Numbered from the stretch's first letter, positions 44,986-54,181 are shown. The stretch is DNA of 64,000 bases from Mucilaginibacter gossypiicola (GCF_900110105.1 NZ_FOCL01000001.1:682001-746000), one strand, 5' to 3'. Notes: generated by a model not told the origin, from the sequence alone. Translations and numbers: made by a program.

Positions 44986-45429
44986 TTAATTCGCTTTTTC
45001 AAGCACGTACACATAGGTATTGTTGGCGCACCCAGGGCTAAAGGTTATGCTGAGCTGCCTTTTACCATTTACAATTGGATAGGTAAAAGGAGTTGAAACC
45101 GGCTTGTCGCCAGTAGCCGTAAAAGTGATCTTGTAAGGGTACTGCGGATCGTCCAGCGTGAAAGCGCCATCTTTGCTTACCAGGAAGGGCAGCTTGTTTA
45201 CCAGCGAGTAACCCTTATCAGTGAAATTGATCCGGAACTGGCTAAAATCGATAATGGACGTTAAGTCGGTACCATTACGGGTAGCCTTAATCACCCGCCA
45301 GTTACCTGCGATATTTTTTGGGGCCTCACTTCCGGGCACTATCTTTTCGGTTTTACATGATGTTGCCGCCAACATAACGACAGCCACAAGCGCCAGGTAA
45401 ATCCGTTTTGCTTTGTAATTATATTTCAT
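44986..45429 (-). CDS. DUF5004-like small lipoprotein
   Basis: A 147-residue lipoprotein with lipobox LAATSCK. The mature part has GNWRVIKATRNGTDLTSIIDFSQFRINF and a lipocalin-like beta pattern ending ITFSPGCANNTYVYVLEKAN. It matches DUF5004, a family found near SusD and DUF4961. Being between SusD (27 bp upstream) and DUF4961, it is probably a surface or periplasmic accessory of glycan uptake. Function unknown. Confidence 0.7.
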   Translation of the reverse strand: MKYNYKAKRIYLALVAVVMLAATSCKTEKIVPGSEAPKNIAGNWRVIKATRNGTDLTSIIDFSQFRINFTDKGYSLVNKLPFLVSKDGAFTLDDPQYPYKITFTATGDKPVSTPFTYPIVNGKRQLSITFSPGCANNTYVYVLEKAN

Positions 45430-45456
45430 ATCAATATTATTTATGCTGTCGGGTAA

Positions 45457-47208
45457 TTAATAGCCTGGATTCTGGATCAGTTCGGGCGATTTAGCAACCT
45501 CACTTTGCGGAAAAGGCCACAGGTACATCGCTTTACGAAAATTGCGTTTGCGCACATCAAACTGTTTGTATGCTACCGCAGCGCCATCACGGTCAACCTC
45601 CATGCCTTTAGTAGTTATATTATCTGTTTGATCGGCGATCTTCCAGCGGCGCACATCCCAGAAACGGTGTTCTTCAAAGGCCAGCTCAATACGGCGTTCG
45701 TTTTGAATCACCCCACGCATTTCAGTCTGATTTAACCCGGTTGGCAATTGATAAGGATTTAACCCTTCTCTTTGACGAATAGCTTCGACCGCCGAATAAA
45801 CCGCTCCTGTTGGCCCTTCATATTCATTAGCTGCTTCGGCATAGTTGAGCAGGATCTCAGCGTAGCGAATCAGCGGCAGGCAGCGATCTGTGCGATGCTC
45901 AAAATCATTCGCAACCGCAGCCGGATCAAGCATTTTATTGGTGTAATAGCCGGTAGTAGTGCCAACATGCACGGCATCAGGTCCGGTAGTGTTTCCGTTG
46001 TACTTACCTACAAAGATGTTTATTGGCGAAGTACCTGATGCAAGCCTGATTTGCAAAGGCGTTTGATCATGAATAATGCTGTAATTCAACCGTGGGTCGC
46101 GGTTGGCATATGGGTCGTTGGGGTTATAGCCTGATGAGGGATCAGTTATTAGTTTACCGTTACTCATGGGGAAGGCATCAACCAATCCTTGTAAAGGGAA
46201 CGCGCCATTTTTACCTGTACGGGTTGGCGGCTGCCATAAGTTTTCAAGGTCAACATTGCCCGTTGGGCGCATCAGTTGAAAAATGTATTCGGTATTTACG
46301 CGCTTGGTAAAAAGCTTTTGAAAGCCAAAACCCGGAGCTGTGGCATTGTCCACATTCAAACTATACATCCCTGTTGATATCACAGCGGCAGCGGCCTGCT
46401 CCGCAAGTTGCCAGCGTTTAGGATCACTGTCCGGATAACCTGCTAAGCCAACCGTTTTACCTTCGCCTATGGACTGACCATTAAATAACGGACTTGCCGC
46501 ATAAAGCAACACCCTTGATTTTAAAGCCAGACAAGCCCCTTTTGAAGCCCTGCCGTAATTTACGCCCGATTGTGCTGTCGGCAGATCTTGCCCGGCTGCA
46601 TCGCATTCGGTAAGGATATAGTTCACACAATCCGCATAAGTATTACGGCCGGCCGGGATCTTGTCAGTATAGGTATAGATGCTGTCGCCCAACAAATGCA
46701 CACCACCATAATGCTTTACCAATATAGAATAATACCAGGCACGTAAAAACCGGGCCTCGGCTTTCATTTGTGTTTTAACGAAGCTATTGATCGGTGCCTG
46801 GGGCAGGTTTTTAAGCAACTGGTTTACCGACCGGATATTGGTATAGCAGTTTTTATAGGCATCATCGGTAACCACGGCGGCGTTGATGGTACCGGTTTCA
46901 AAGGCCAGGGCTGTTGAGCCCGCTGATGCAGATACTTCAGCCTCGTCTGAAGCGGCATCGATGCCTCCATTAGGGGTTGGCGAAAGTATCGGCCCGTAAG
47001 TAAACCTGCCCGCGGCTGCACTGAAACCGACGTTACTGTAAATATTGGCTAAAAATGAGACGGTATTGGCACTATCAGTGAATACGGTGTTTTCGGTTAG
47101 GTTTGATGTTTGAGTTTGCCCCAGGAAACCATCCTTTTTACACGAGGTAAAAAAGAAAAAGCCGCCCAAAACCGAATAAGCAAGAACCTTGAAGTAAAGT
47201 TTTTTCAT
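45457..47208 (-). CDS. SusD/RagB-type outer-membrane lipoprotein
   Basis: A 583-residue SusD homologue with lipobox FFFTSCKK. Conserved blocks are EARFLRAWYYSILVKHYGGVHLL (about 150-172), SKGACLALKSRVLLYAASPLFNG and IQNERRIELAFEEHRFWDVRRWKIAD. The end LWPFPQSEVAKSPELIQNPGY is standard. It is the first gene of the unit SusD-DUF5004-DUF4961, without a SusC before it, which is unusual. Two LacI operators lie in the 285-bp upstream region. It is a separate lineage from the other SusD, since several loop sequences differ. Confidence 0.95.
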   Translation of the reverse strand: MKKLYFKVLAYSVLGGFFFFTSCKKDGFLGQTQTSNLTENTVFTDSANTVSFLANIYSNVGFSAAAGRFTYGPILSPTPNGGIDAASDEAEVSASAGSTALAFETGTINAAVVTDDAYKNCYTNIRSVNQLLKNLPQAPINSFVKTQMKAEARFLRAWYYSILVKHYGGVHLLGDSIYTYTDKIPAGRNTYADCVNYILTECDAAGQDLPTAQSGVNYGRASKGACLALKSRVLLYAASPLFNGQSIGEGKTVGLAGYPDSDPKRWQLAEQAAAAVISTGMYSLNVDNATAPGFGFQKLFTKRVNTEYIFQLMRPTGNVDLENLWQPPTRTGKNGAFPLQGLVDAFPMSNGKLITDPSSGYNPNDPYANRDPRLNYSIIHDQTPLQIRLASGTSPINIFVGKYNGNTTGPDAVHVGTTTGYYTNKMLDPAAVANDFEHRTDRCLPLIRYAEILLNYAEAANEYEGPTGAVYSAVEAIRQREGLNPYQLPTGLNQTEMRGVIQNERRIELAFEEHRFWDVRRWKIADQTDNITTKGMEVDRDGAAVAYKQFDVRKRNFRKAMYLWPFPQSEVAKSPELIQNPGY

Positions 47209-47247
47209 ACTATAGGGTTAGTTAACATCAGGCATCGACAGAGAAAA

Positions 47248-47267
47248 CGTAAAATCGTTTTAGCAAT
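47248..47267 (-). promoter_or_regulatory. LacI-type operator, proximal, before susD
   Basis: CGTAAAATCGTTTTAGCAAT lies 40 bp before the SusD ATG. A -7-like TACGTTTT (47251-47244, minus) overlaps its end. Confidence 0.7.
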
Positions 47268-47358
47268 TCTATAGTTTATAACTCCGGGAGCTAAAGTTTA
47301 AAAGCTATTTATTAATTGGTTTATAATTCAGATGTTTAAATCTGTCACTAATATAGTT

Positions 47359-47378
47359 TATAAAAACGATTTAGCAAA
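47359..47378 (-). promoter_or_regulatory. LacI-type operator, distal, before susD
   Basis: TATAAAAACGATTTAGCAAA, whose centre is 111 bp from that of the proximal site. A -7-like TATATTAG follows in transcription direction, so there may be two promoters or a looped repression complex. Confidence 0.65.
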
Positions 47379-47493
47379 TTTTTTATTCGATTTTATAATA
47401 TTTTTCAAAATCGCAATTTCTTTGCTCAGATTTTAACAAATACAACATTTACAATCGGTTGAAAATGTTGTATTTGTAAGGTATCCTTCTCCC

Positions 47494-48324
47494 CTATTTA
47501 ATGCCGTTAAAAAAGCGACTAAAAAAAAGGGCCTGGTAGTTGATTGAATTACCCCAATATTCCCAGGTGTGTGCTCCTGGTCTTACTGTATAATCATGAG
47601 GAACCTTGCGCTCAAGCAGCTTTTTATGCAGTTCCTGGTTGGCCTGGTAAAGAAAATCATCATAACCAACATCAAATGTTATAGCAAGCGAGTTTGGTTT
47701 TAACAGATAAATCAGGTTTACAACGCTGTTTTGCTCCCATCGGTCGGGATGTTCGCTGTATTTACCCAGCACCCGTTCAATGCCGAAACTATCCGGGAAA
47801 GGCCTGATATCAACCGCACCGCTCATGCTGCCCGCTGCGCCAAACCTATCTAAATGCTTAAAAGCTAAATACAAAGCGCCATGCCCACCCATACTCAAAC
47901 CGGTTATGGCCCTCCCCTTCCTATCAGTTATAGTTGAGTAATGTTTATCCACCCAATTTACCAGTTCGGTACCCACATAGGTTTCATACTGTGATTCCTT
48001 AACGGTTGGACTATCAAAATACCAGCCCGCAAAATCGCCATCGGCACAAACTATAATAAACTGATAGGTGTCGGCAAGGTTGGCAACTGCCGGCACTTTT
48101 TTGATCCAATCACTATAGTTACCGCTGAAACCGTGCAGCAGATACAATACAGGAAACTTTTTAGTATTCGAGTAGTCGGAAGGCTTAATTACTACTGCCT
48201 TGATATCCTTGTTCATCGCAGCACTGTGGGTAAGCGCCGTATCAACCGTTGCAGCATTCGCTTTAAAGCTGCAGACCGCAAGGCAGGTAAATAACGGAAT
48301 AAATAATAGTTTTTTAATGTTCAT
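47494..48324 (-). CDS. Secreted esterase D / feruloyl-esterase-like alpha/beta hydrolase
   Basis: A 276-residue protein with a signal peptide (CLAVCSFKANA). The fold is that of the Esterase_PF00756 type. Oxyanion residues are in PVLYLLHGFSGNYSDW, the nucleophile S144 is in TGLSMGGHGALY, and a late catalytic His is in RPGAHTWEYW. Such enzymes remove acetyl or feruloyl esters from polysaccharides. It follows the SGNH hydrolase gene with a 15-bp gap and would strip acyl groups before glycosidases act. Substrate is inferred from the locus. Confidence 0.85.
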   Translation of the reverse strand: MNIKKLLFIPLFTCLAVCSFKANAATVDTALTHSAAMNKDIKAVVIKPSDYSNTKKFPVLYLLHGFSGNYSDWIKKVPAVANLADTYQFIIVCADGDFAGWYFDSPTVKESQYETYVGTELVNWVDKHYSTITDRKGRAITGLSMGGHGALYLAFKHLDRFGAAGSMSGAVDIRPFPDSFGIERVLGKYSEHPDRWEQNSVVNLIYLLKPNSLAITFDVGYDDFLYQANQELHKKLLERKVPHDYTVRPGAHTWEYWGNSINYQALFFSRFFNGIK

Positions 48325-48339
48325 CTGTATATAGTGATT

Positions 48340-49725
48340 TTATTTTGAGGCTATGATAGTAATACGATGATTCTGTGGTTTGTTTATAGCGTAGATCTGA
48401 TCGGTAAGTACATCCATTTCCTTTTGCCATGCGTCGCGCAGGCTTTTGTAGCGGGCACGGGTGTAATTATCCTTGTTACCGTTTACAAAAATGTCTTTTT
48501 TGGCATACTTGCTGACGGTATCCATGGCAGCATTGGTATCGTGAAATAACAAACCTTTACCTTTCAAAAAGTCGAACTGCATCCAAACATACATGCGGAT
48601 GCGCCTTTCAATATCCCAGCGTTCCTCATTCAACTCCCGGATCTGGATAGCCTGCTGGTATTGCGGCGCGATTGTGATCTCTGCCAGGTTGATACCCCCA
48701 CTTAATTGCTCAGCCGACCAGTTGCCCATTTTTTCACCATCAATAAGAACATCATAATTGGCTGTTTTTAATCCTTTAACAGCAAGCAACTCCTGGTTCA
48801 TTTCTTTGATAAATGGCACAACATTAAGGGCATCAGCTTGCTTTTTGCGGTTTCCCCAACCACGGGGAATAGTATCTATGGGGTAAGGCAATGAGTTTGC
48901 AAGATAATTGAACGACACCGAATCTTTCGCATATACCACATTGGTTATCTTGCAATTAACCGCTTTAATTGCCTTTTTACTTTTAGCATCTACAGCAACA
49001 TCGGCCACCACTTTATTACTGAAACCCTGGGCTCTTAAAAACAGGTAAGCCATTACCAGGTGCCCATCATTATCGGGGTGCACCCTGTCATTAGGGGTTA
49101 AACTAAATGTTGAATCTTTGGCCTGTTCGCGCAGGTTGATCTCGGTCATAGGATGAAAAAAATCGACATACCCCCAATTATTCTTTTTAGCAGCATCGCG
49201 CTGGAAATCTATCACTTTTGAAAAAGCAGCGCTTTTTTTGGGGTAGATATTCTTGGTAGTGAACTTGCTGGCTTCGTCATAAGGCGAACCTAAAATAAAG
49301 ATCTTACGAATCTCCGGATGTTGCTTAAGTTTGTTTTCCAACAGTGCATAATTATCGTATGAACCCTGGATCTTTTTATCCATAAAGTCTTGCGCATCGG
49401 CACGGTACCATTCAAAATAGCCGGTATCATTCATACCCCAGGTAAGTGTTAAAACATTAGGTTTTTTGCTGAACACATCATCCTCAAAACGATCGTTGAT
49501 CTGCCCAACTACATCGCCCCCAATCCCCGCGTTGTAGCAGGTTATCCGCATGTTTGGGAAACGGGTCATGTAATACAGCCAAATGTATGAATGGTAATGG
49601 CCCCCATCGGTAATGCTGTTGCCAACAAAGGCCACCCGGTCTCCGGCGCGAAAAGGCGCAATATTTTGGGCAATTACTGCTCCCCGCGCTGCTATTAGTA
49701 CTAATAATAAAATCAACTTTTTCAT
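48340..49725 (-). CDS. SGNH/GDSL-type hydrolase (polysaccharide esterase-like)
   Basis: A 461-residue secreted protein with signal peptide ending at AQN. The four SGNH blocks are clear: catalytic Ser S37 in VAFVGNSITDGG, Gly in CYNAGIGGDVV, Asn in LTLTWGMNDTG, and the Asp-His pair in NDRVHPDNDGH. After the 250-residue catalytic domain a beta-rich C-terminal segment and a long helix (EERWDIERRIRMYVWMQFD) follow. Relatives deacetylate polysaccharides. It is 42 bp downstream of the ricin-lectin protein and probably shares its transcript. Confidence 0.87.
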   Translation of the reverse strand: MKKLILLLVLIAARGAVIAQNIAPFRAGDRVAFVGNSITDGGHYHSYIWLYYMTRFPNMRITCYNAGIGGDVVGQINDRFEDDVFSKKPNVLTLTWGMNDTGYFEWYRADAQDFMDKKIQGSYDNYALLENKLKQHPEIRKIFILGSPYDEASKFTTKNIYPKKSAAFSKVIDFQRDAAKKNNWGYVDFFHPMTEINLREQAKDSTFSLTPNDRVHPDNDGHLVMAYLFLRAQGFSNKVVADVAVDAKSKKAIKAVNCKITNVVYAKDSVSFNYLANSLPYPIDTIPRGWGNRKKQADALNVVPFIKEMNQELLAVKGLKTANYDVLIDGEKMGNWSAEQLSGGINLAEITIAPQYQQAIQIRELNEERWDIERRIRMYVWMQFDFLKGKGLLFHDTNAAMDTVSKYAKKDIFVNGNKDNYTRARYKSLRDAWQKEMDVLTDQIYAINKPQNHRITIIASK

Positions 49726-49767
49726 TAACTGTTAATTATAATGTGTTCAGCAAAAAATAAATTCAAA

Positions 49768-51462
49768 CTATAGGCCCACTAAACTATACGGAATCCTCAC
49801 CGCTTTTACCTGGTAAAAGTTAGGATCCTGGTTATTGTTTACGCAGGTGGTGGTACTGCAACTGCCACCGTCACCATTATAATTTAGGCAATAGGTAACA
49901 AGCAATTCGTTATGCCCGTTTGTAAACTCGGCATGGATGGCCGGGGTATAATACTTAGCCAAATGCCCCTGGTAAACATCATTAATGGTGAAAACCATTT
50001 TAGGCGCGGTGAAAGGCCCCTTAGGGCTATCGGCTGTTGAGATATAAATGTTATGACTCGCTGGATCACAAAAATAACCCAGGTCCATCTGCATCATTAC
50101 GTATTTGTTATTCACTTTTGATATGATCACATTTTGCTGAGTAGTGTTGCTTGCGCCCACAGTTACAGCTGCAGCAGAGGCCGTTGTACGCGTTGATGAC
50201 CATGAAGAGCCCGTCCAAAACGACCAGTTAGCCGGATTACTTACAGGGAAACGGGCCAGGAACACGTTAGACGTATTGAAGTAAACGCTTTTGCTTCCGT
50301 AAACATATACAGAATCATTGCTTACGTTTTTAACCATGCCGTTTGAAAAGCCTGTTTCTGTTTGTCCTGACATGCCCGCAGGTGTGATACGGGCCGCTGT
50401 GCCCCAATTTAGTCCTGCTGTATTTTGCGTGAGATCATAAAGTACCTGGTTTTCGGGCGTAGATCCGTTGGCTGATTCAAAAGTGTAGAGATAAACATGA
50501 TTGCCAGCCTCAATACCGGCTCCAGGCCAGCGGTAAGTTGAATTATGATCGCCGGGGCTTTCGATGATCTCCATACTGTTAACCGGCGAGTTGGTGGTAG
50601 TAATATTGGGCGTGAGGGATTGGTCCCAACTGTGGCTGGCCGGCTGTAACAAGGCCGAATTATGATATTTAAAAAACTGGCAATATAATTGCCCGTTGCT
50701 TTGAAGTTGCGATGACTCATAGGCATCTTCGGTTATCCAAAGAACTTTTCCGTTATTAGCACCGTAGGTAAGCGGGATACTTTTTCCCTCGTCAAAGGCC
50801 ACGGTGCCATTAGTACGGTGAAAAAAGTTCACCACATCATCATCGCGGTAAGCCTCAGCCGCAAGCCCGTTAAGCAGCCAGGTTTGTGCCGTATTACCGG
50901 CTACAAAAGTCTCCTGCGTTATAGGAGTGCCATTAGTGGTAGATGAACCGTGATTAGTAGCTGCCAGGCCATTACCTACATTAATAATTTTATATACACC
51001 GGCGCTTACAGATTGAATATACCATTGCTGGGCGTTATTGGTATTGGCCTTATCCTGCCACAATCCTGTACCCGGATTAGTTGTTGCCAGCGGCACCTCC
51101 AGATACTTGCCACTGGCCACATTCATGATCTTGAACTTAGTAGTACTGGTTATAGCACCGCTGCCTTGTTGCACAATTATCCATTTTTGATTAGGCGCAG
51201 TGGCTGTACCGCTGCCCGAGTATTGATTTTGCTGTGCACCGGTGCCGTCATTAAGCATGCCGCTGCTATTGATTTCAATAGCTTTTCCGCTCAAAACATT
51301 GGTGATAAAAAAGGTACCATAAGAGCTTACCGGCGATCCGCTGGCCAATTGAATTGAATCAGTACGTACAAAGGGCTTGGGATACTTAACGGCAGTTTGT
51401 TTGCTGCATGATACCAGCAAGACCATAGCCGCAAAAGCACAGGTAAAAAGGTTTGTTTTCAT
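49768..51462 (-). CDS. Lipoprotein with ricin-type beta-trefoil and DUF4185-like propeller
   Basis: A 564-residue protein, lipobox VLLVSCSK. Residues about 50-195 form a ricin B-like lectin with three repeats: FFITNVLSGKAIEINSSGML, FKIMNVASGKYLEVPLATTN and YKIINVGNGLAAT. The repeats close with QKW, QQW and QTW, the Q-x-W motif. Residues 205-564 are a propeller similar to the protein at 33434-34624, for example DGYIYVYG-like blades and a final HAEFTNGHNELLVTYCLNYNGD. It may anchor a glycosidase-like domain to surface glycan through the lectin. Catalysis is unproven. The operator upstream links it to the LacI regulon. Confidence 0.8.
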   Translation of the reverse strand: MKTNLFTCAFAAMVLLVSCSKQTAVKYPKPFVRTDSIQLASGSPVSSYGTFFITNVLSGKAIEINSSGMLNDGTGAQQNQYSGSGTATAPNQKWIIVQQGSGAITSTTKFKIMNVASGKYLEVPLATTNPGTGLWQDKANTNNAQQWYIQSVSAGVYKIINVGNGLAATNHGSSTTNGTPITQETFVAGNTAQTWLLNGLAAEAYRDDDVVNFFHRTNGTVAFDEGKSIPLTYGANNGKVLWITEDAYESSQLQSNGQLYCQFFKYHNSALLQPASHSWDQSLTPNITTTNSPVNSMEIIESPGDHNSTYRWPGAGIEAGNHVYLYTFESANGSTPENQVLYDLTQNTAGLNWGTAARITPAGMSGQTETGFSNGMVKNVSNDSVYVYGSKSVYFNTSNVFLARFPVSNPANWSFWTGSSWSSTRTTASAAAVTVGASNTTQQNVIISKVNNKYVMMQMDLGYFCDPASHNIYISTADSPKGPFTAPKMVFTINDVYQGHLAKYYTPAIHAEFTNGHNELLVTYCLNYNGDGGSCSTTTCVNNNQDPNFYQVKAVRIPYSLVGL

Positions 51463-51521
51463 AATTTGGTTTGGTTTATAATTTGGTTTGATGTTTGGTT
51501 AGTGTTGTAAAATCAATTAAT

Positions 51522-51541
51522 TATAAAATCGATTTAGCAAT
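51522..51541 (-). promoter_or_regulatory. LacI-type operator before the ricin-lectin gene
   Basis: TATAAAATCGATTTAGCAAT, 59 bp before the ATG at 51462. It differs from the site at 54094 in two positions. No exact -7 box follows it. Confidence 0.7.
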
Positions 51542-51590
51542 TAAACATAAAAAATCACCCGCCCCTTACCTTTCTTTTTTTCTTAAATTA

Positions 51591-53930
51591 TCAGATTCCC
51601 CAGTTTTTATTCGGCGCTGCGCCCATGCTTAACTCAAGCGTGCCGCCTGCAGCGATATCCTTATAATCGATATAGCATTTGTTATAGGCTTTACCGTTAA
51701 GCTTTGCTCCTTGTATGTAAATGTTTTTTGCCGAATTATTATTGGCGATGATGGTAAACGATTTCCCTTTTGCATACTTAGGGTCGAGCCGCAAGGTTAC
51801 TTTATTGAATACCGGACTGGTGATCTCTTGCCTGGTATCACCCGGACAAACAGGATGCAAACCACTGGCTGCCAACACATACCATGCCGACATTTGTCCT
51901 ACATCTTCATTGCCTACCAGGCCCTCTACCGAGTTTTTATATGCCCGGCGGCAGATCTCACGGGTCCATTTCTGGGTAAGCCATGGAGCGCCCAACCTGT
52001 TATATAAAAATGGAACGTGGTGTACAGGCTCATTTGAGTGATTGTAGTAATCGTTCCACATCATGTTATCAGGTGTTTTTTCAAAAAGATTATTCAGGTC
52101 GGCTATTACTTTCTCGCGCCCGCCCATCAATTTGGCCATTCCGTTAACATCCTGAGGTACAAACCAGCCCTGCTGATAAGGGTTACTCTCTACACAGCCA
52201 TACCACTGTTTAATACGTCCTTCTGCAGGCCAAGGCAGCCAATTACCGGTACTATCTTTCGGGCGGAACCAACCTTTATCCGCGTCAAAGATGTTTTTAA
52301 AGGCTTCTCCCCTTTCGCCGTATTTTTTGACGTCCTGTGTTTTATTAAGCGCTTTTGCCAGCTGTGCAACGCACCAATCGTTATAGGCGTACTCAAGCGT
52401 ATAACTTATGCCACCGCCGCCAGGAGTAAAGCCTTTATCGCCATTCCCAAATTTTTCAACGGTACTCACAGCTAATTTATAAGCATCGGGGATATTATAG
52501 TTACGAATGCCTTTGGCATACGCATCGGCCATAACAGCTACCGCCGGGTTACCAAGCATACAACCGCTATAAGCGTTTAATAACTCCCAACGTTCCAGGT
52601 AATCCTTATTTTTTTCATTGGCAAGCGTCACCAGCGAATTAACCAGGTCATTAACCAGCGAAGGGTTAATAATAGTTTGTAAAGGCATCTGGCTCCTGAA
52701 AACATCCCATCCGCTAAAAATAGTGCGCTTCTTAAAGGTTGTGGTATGATGAAGCTTACCATCGCCGCCCATATATTGCCCGGTAACATCGCTTACAATC
52801 CGCGGATCGATCATGGTGTGATATAGCGCGGTATAAAACACCGTTTTTTGCTCAGCGGTACCACCCTGAATACTTACTTTTGATAAAGCGTTATTCCATA
52901 AGTCAACAGTGTGTTGGTGCACGGCGTCGAAATTCCAGTCTTTAATTTCGGCTTGTAAATTGGCTTTGGCACCCGCAATACTCACAAATGAAATACCTGA
53001 TTTAAGCAATACCTGCTCATTGGCTTTGGTTGCAAACTCGGTATAAAACCCAAGATGCTTGCCTTGTTTTTCCTTCAGGCCCTTCAATACTTCAGCTTTA
53101 GCTAAACGCTCCTGGTATTTATCGCTGGTTACATCATCCAGTTTGCGGCTCCAATCGTCGGGGATATCGGCACTCCAAACGCCGTAGCTCTTTAGTGGTT
53201 TGCTGAATTGTGCATAGAAATATACTGTATAATCGGCCTTGCCATCCCCATTGCCCCAGCCCCCGCCATCTGGCGTACATTTCATAAAACCTTCAATGGT
53301 GTGATCATCAACCACTTTAACGTATTGCAGTGTTGATGTTCCTCCTACCCTGCGGGCCAGATCTACCTGGATACGCGATTGTTTATTTTGAGGAAAAGTA
53401 AAGCGCAGCATACCGCTGTGAGGAGCGGCTGTAGCCTCGGCTTTGATATTATTATCGGTTAACTGCACACTATAATAACCTGCAGATGCTTTTTCACTGC
53501 TTTTATCATAAGCGGAACGGTATCCCAATCCGGTAGTACCTATTTTACCGGCACTTGTTTTTAGCGTGCCAGTTGATGGCATTACCAAAAAGTTTCCTAA
53601 ATCGCCATACCAGCCAATGCCGCTCATTTGGGTGAAAGCAAAACCTTCAATACTTTTATGCTCATAACTGTAGCCGGAGCCGTTATCGCCGCCCGTTATA
53701 GTATTAGGGCTAAGCTGCACCAAACCGTAAGGTGTAGCTGCTCCCGGAAAAGTTTTACCTAAGCCATGATAAACGCCTGCTCCATCGGCACTGGTGCTGG
53801 CACCTATAAATGGATTAACGTACGATGCCGCGCTTTGAGCCTTCAGCACTGTTGCTGAACCAAGTGACAAACCCGTAGTAAATACGGCTATTAAATATTT
53901 TTTTAATACAGGAAACGTAGTTGCGTTCAT
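51591..53930 (-). CDS. GH92 alpha-mannosidase (second copy)
   Basis: A 779-residue secreted enzyme with a signal peptide ending near LKAQ. The sandwich domain has GLGKTFPGAATPYGLVQLSPNT, unlike the first GH92 (NTYPATSLPFGM). The barrel contains the NEPVHHVPFLYNRLGAPW block and the typical active-site ending GNEDVGQMSAWYVLAASGLHPVCPGDTRQEITSP. GH92 subgroups differ in linkage (1,2, 1,3, 1,4 or phosphomannose), so a second type extends substrate range. It has its own operator 164 bp upstream and is followed by the ricin-lectin gene at 128 bp. Confidence 0.93.
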   Translation of the reverse strand: MNATTFPVLKKYLIAVFTTGLSLGSATVLKAQSAASYVNPFIGASTSADGAGVYHGLGKTFPGAATPYGLVQLSPNTITGGDNGSGYSYEHKSIEGFAFTQMSGIGWYGDLGNFLVMPSTGTLKTSAGKIGTTGLGYRSAYDKSSEKASAGYYSVQLTDNNIKAEATAAPHSGMLRFTFPQNKQSRIQVDLARRVGGTSTLQYVKVVDDHTIEGFMKCTPDGGGWGNGDGKADYTVYFYAQFSKPLKSYGVWSADIPDDWSRKLDDVTSDKYQERLAKAEVLKGLKEKQGKHLGFYTEFATKANEQVLLKSGISFVSIAGAKANLQAEIKDWNFDAVHQHTVDLWNNALSKVSIQGGTAEQKTVFYTALYHTMIDPRIVSDVTGQYMGGDGKLHHTTTFKKRTIFSGWDVFRSQMPLQTIINPSLVNDLVNSLVTLANEKNKDYLERWELLNAYSGCMLGNPAVAVMADAYAKGIRNYNIPDAYKLAVSTVEKFGNGDKGFTPGGGGISYTLEYAYNDWCVAQLAKALNKTQDVKKYGERGEAFKNIFDADKGWFRPKDSTGNWLPWPAEGRIKQWYGCVESNPYQQGWFVPQDVNGMAKLMGGREKVIADLNNLFEKTPDNMMWNDYYNHSNEPVHHVPFLYNRLGAPWLTQKWTREICRRAYKNSVEGLVGNEDVGQMSAWYVLAASGLHPVCPGDTRQEITSPVFNKVTLRLDPKYAKGKSFTIIANNNSAKNIYIQGAKLNGKAYNKCYIDYKDIAAGGTLELSMGAAPNKNWGI

Positions 53931-54093
53931 AATAGTAGTACCGGTATCGTTGTTTAAAATCTGGCATGCCGAAACTGTGATTTATTATCGGAAAAAACTT
54001 TATTTAACGTAAGTTTTTTATGACAGATAAAGCTTCAGAATTTAAAAACGTGACCGTTATTTGTTAATTGGTTATTACGCAACCAAATTATGT

Positions 54094-54113
54094 AATAAAA
54101 TCGATTTAGCAAA
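54094..54113 (-). promoter_or_regulatory. LacI-type operator before the second GH92
   Basis: AATAAAATCGATTTAGCAAA, identical to the consensus. It is the first operator after the PUL end on this side. A -7-like TAATTTGG follows. It is 164 bp upstream of the GH92 ATG, further than most, so a leader of about 130 nt is expected. Confidence 0.75.
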
Positions 54114-54181
54114 TTTTTGTTGCTTTTTATTTTTTGGAATAAAAGGGGGCATTACTCATGCTGACAATTACAATACTATAA

